7,255 nucleotides of DNA from positions 1-7,255 of the forward strand of contig CABQXG010000059.1 in NCBI GenBank assembly GCA_902468045.1. The letters run 5' to 3'. The notes beneath the pieces are model-generated. The model had not been told where the DNA came from. It was given only the letters and a program-made list of their open reading frames with translations, and did not search any database. The position numbers and the translations under genes were made by a program. Below are positions 6,243 through 7,255 of this stretch, in pieces; position 1 is the first letter of the stretch, and each line of letters starts with the position of its first letter. The stretch is from an uncultured Collinsella sp. (GTDB taxonomy: Bacteria; Actinomycetota; Coriobacteriia; Coriobacteriales; Coriobacteriaceae).

Positions 6243-7255
6243 CTAGATCAGGTCCTCCGCATCATCGAAGGCGTCGGTGTCGTGGACACCGCAGAAACGG
6301 GAGCCGGGACGAGCCTGGTTGCGGCACTGGATGCCGTCCTCGGACACATACTCGCAGCGGCGGACGTCCTCGTCCTCCTCGTCACCGATCAGGTCGGCGG
6401 CGGGCTCCTCGTGAACGGGAACGTTCTTGAGGATGTCGGCGGCAAGGGTCTCGGACTTGATGTCGATGTGCCAGCCGGTCAGGCGCGCGGCGAGGCGGGC
6501 GTTCTGGCCCTCCTTGCCGATGGCGAGGGACAGCTGGTCGTCGGGCACGATGACACCGGCGTAAGCCTTCTCCTCGTCGATGAGGACGCGGGTGACCTTG
6601 GCAGGCGAAAGGGCGTTGGCAACGTAGACGGCAGGATCGGCATCCCAAAGGATGACGTCGACGCGCTCGCCACGGAGCTCGCCCACGACAGCGCGAACAC
6701 GGCTGCCCTTGGGGCCGACGCAGGCGCCCACGGGATCCAGACGGTCGTCGAGCGAGTGGACGGCGACCTTGGAGCGCTGGCCGGGCTCGCGGGCGATCGA
6801 CTTGATCTGGACGGTGCCCTCATAGATCTCGGGCACCTCCTGCTCAAACAGACGACGCATGAGCTCGGGGTGGGTACGGGAGATGACAATCGGCGGACGG
6901 CTGTGCTCGCCACGAACCGGCTGCAGGTTGGAGTTGGGGTCGCGAACGTCGATGATCACGGCCTTGATGTGCTGATTGTGCAGGTAGCGCTCGCCCATCG
7001 GACGCTCGTTGCGCTCGTTCTCGTAACGGCGCTGGTCGAAGTGCGGAAGCTCGGCCTCGACGCCCTCGCGGATCTTAACGATCGTAAAGTCGGGAGTGGA
7101 CTGCAGCACGGTACCGCTGATGAGGTCACCGATGCGGCCGGAGAACTCCTCGTAGATCTGCTCGCGGGCGGAGTTACGCACGATGGCGTTGATCTCGGCC
7201 TTGGCGTGCTGGGCAGCGATGCGGCTCGTGTTCTTGGGGGTAACGTCGATCTCCT
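6243..7255 (-). CDS. nusA: transcription termination/antitermination factor NusA, 3' part (start outside the window)
   Basis: 336 residues are visible; the gene continues beyond 7255. The in-frame GTG at 7181 is not the start, because upstream codons read [20 protein letters not shown], the usual end of the NusA N-terminal RNA-polymerase-binding domain. NusA binds the elongation complex and modulates pausing, termination and antitermination. An S1 domain follows from [11 protein letters not shown] (visible residues 39-49). KH1 contains [20 protein letters not shown] (173-192) and KH2 contains [17 protein letters not shown] (245-261). After KH2 comes a 70-residue acidic tail with Cys300, Cys310, Cys321 and His324 in a C-x9-C-x10-C-x2-H spacing, then [12 protein letters not shown]. 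This tail is not the E. coli AR1/AR2 repeat and could bind zinc. The infB gene follows after 91 nt. Confidence 0.96.
   Translation of the reverse strand, partial: EIDVTPKNTSRIAAQHAKAEINAIVRNSAREQIYEEFSGRIGDLISGTVLQSTPDFTIVKIREGVEAELPHFDQRRYENERNERPMGERYLHNQHIKAVIIDVRDPNSNLQPVRGEHSRPPIVISRTHPELMRRLFEQEVPEIYEGTVQIKSIAREPGQRSKVAVHSLDDRLDPVGACVGPKGSRVRAVVGELRGERVDVILWDADPAVYVANALSPAKVTRVLIDEEKAYAGVIVPDDQLSLAIGKEGQNARLAARLTGWHIDIKSETLAADILKNVPVHEEPAADLIGDEEDEDVRRCEYVSEDGIQCRNQARPGSRFCGVHDTDAFDDAEDLI

Noticed and set aside
7179..7181. GTG as the start of nusA
   Set aside because: The frame stays open to the window edge and the 24 codons above it match the conserved NusA N-terminal domain, so the gene is cut by the window.
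1..7255. Mobile elements, CRISPR arrays, tRNA or rRNA genes, or a defence or toxin-antitoxin system
   Set aside because: The window is filled by conserved, tightly spaced housekeeping genes of even composition; I found no array of direct repeats, transposase, integrase, or RNA gene.

Overview
The window is one uninterrupted minus-strand run of housekeeping genes. Read in the direction of transcription (from high to low coordinates) the order is nusA (3' part only), infB, rbfA, nrnA (DHH-family phosphatase), truB, ribF and the first 17 codons of what is most likely dnaG. GC content is high, with GC-rich third positions. The gene order, the long Ala/Glu- and Arg/Gly/Asn-rich N-terminal half of IF2, and the protein sequences suggest a high-GC actinobacterium, most probably Coriobacteriia of the Collinsella type. 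That assignment is from recognition, not from a search.

Layout. 7255-6243: NusA from the end of its N-terminal domain through S1, KH1 and KH2, followed by an acidic tail carrying a compact Cys-Cys-Cys-His motif. 6242-6152: the only real intergenic space (91 nt), holding two perfect inverted repeats and the infB ribosome binding site; no ylxR or L7Ae-type gene lies here. 6151-3455: infB. 3443-3033: rbfA. 3040-1997: nrnA. 1981-1049: truB. 1052-45: ribF. 52-1: start of dnaG. Below infB the genes are 11 or 15 nt apart or overlap by 4 to 8 nt, and I see no convincing terminator or internal promoter, so this looks like one transcript with translational coupling.

Function. The cluster joins transcription elongation (NusA), translation initiation (IF2), 30S maturation (RbfA), turnover of very short RNA and pAp (NrnA), tRNA pseudouridine-55 formation (TruB), flavin cofactor synthesis (RibF) and the replication primase (DnaG). 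The conserved part is ordinary and no new defence or mobile system is present. The most interesting points are the putative zinc-binding tail on NusA, a RibF whose FMN adenylyltransferase half lacks several residues usual in the family while its riboflavin kinase half looks intact, the strong hairpin directly after nusA, and dnaG overlapping the end of ribF.
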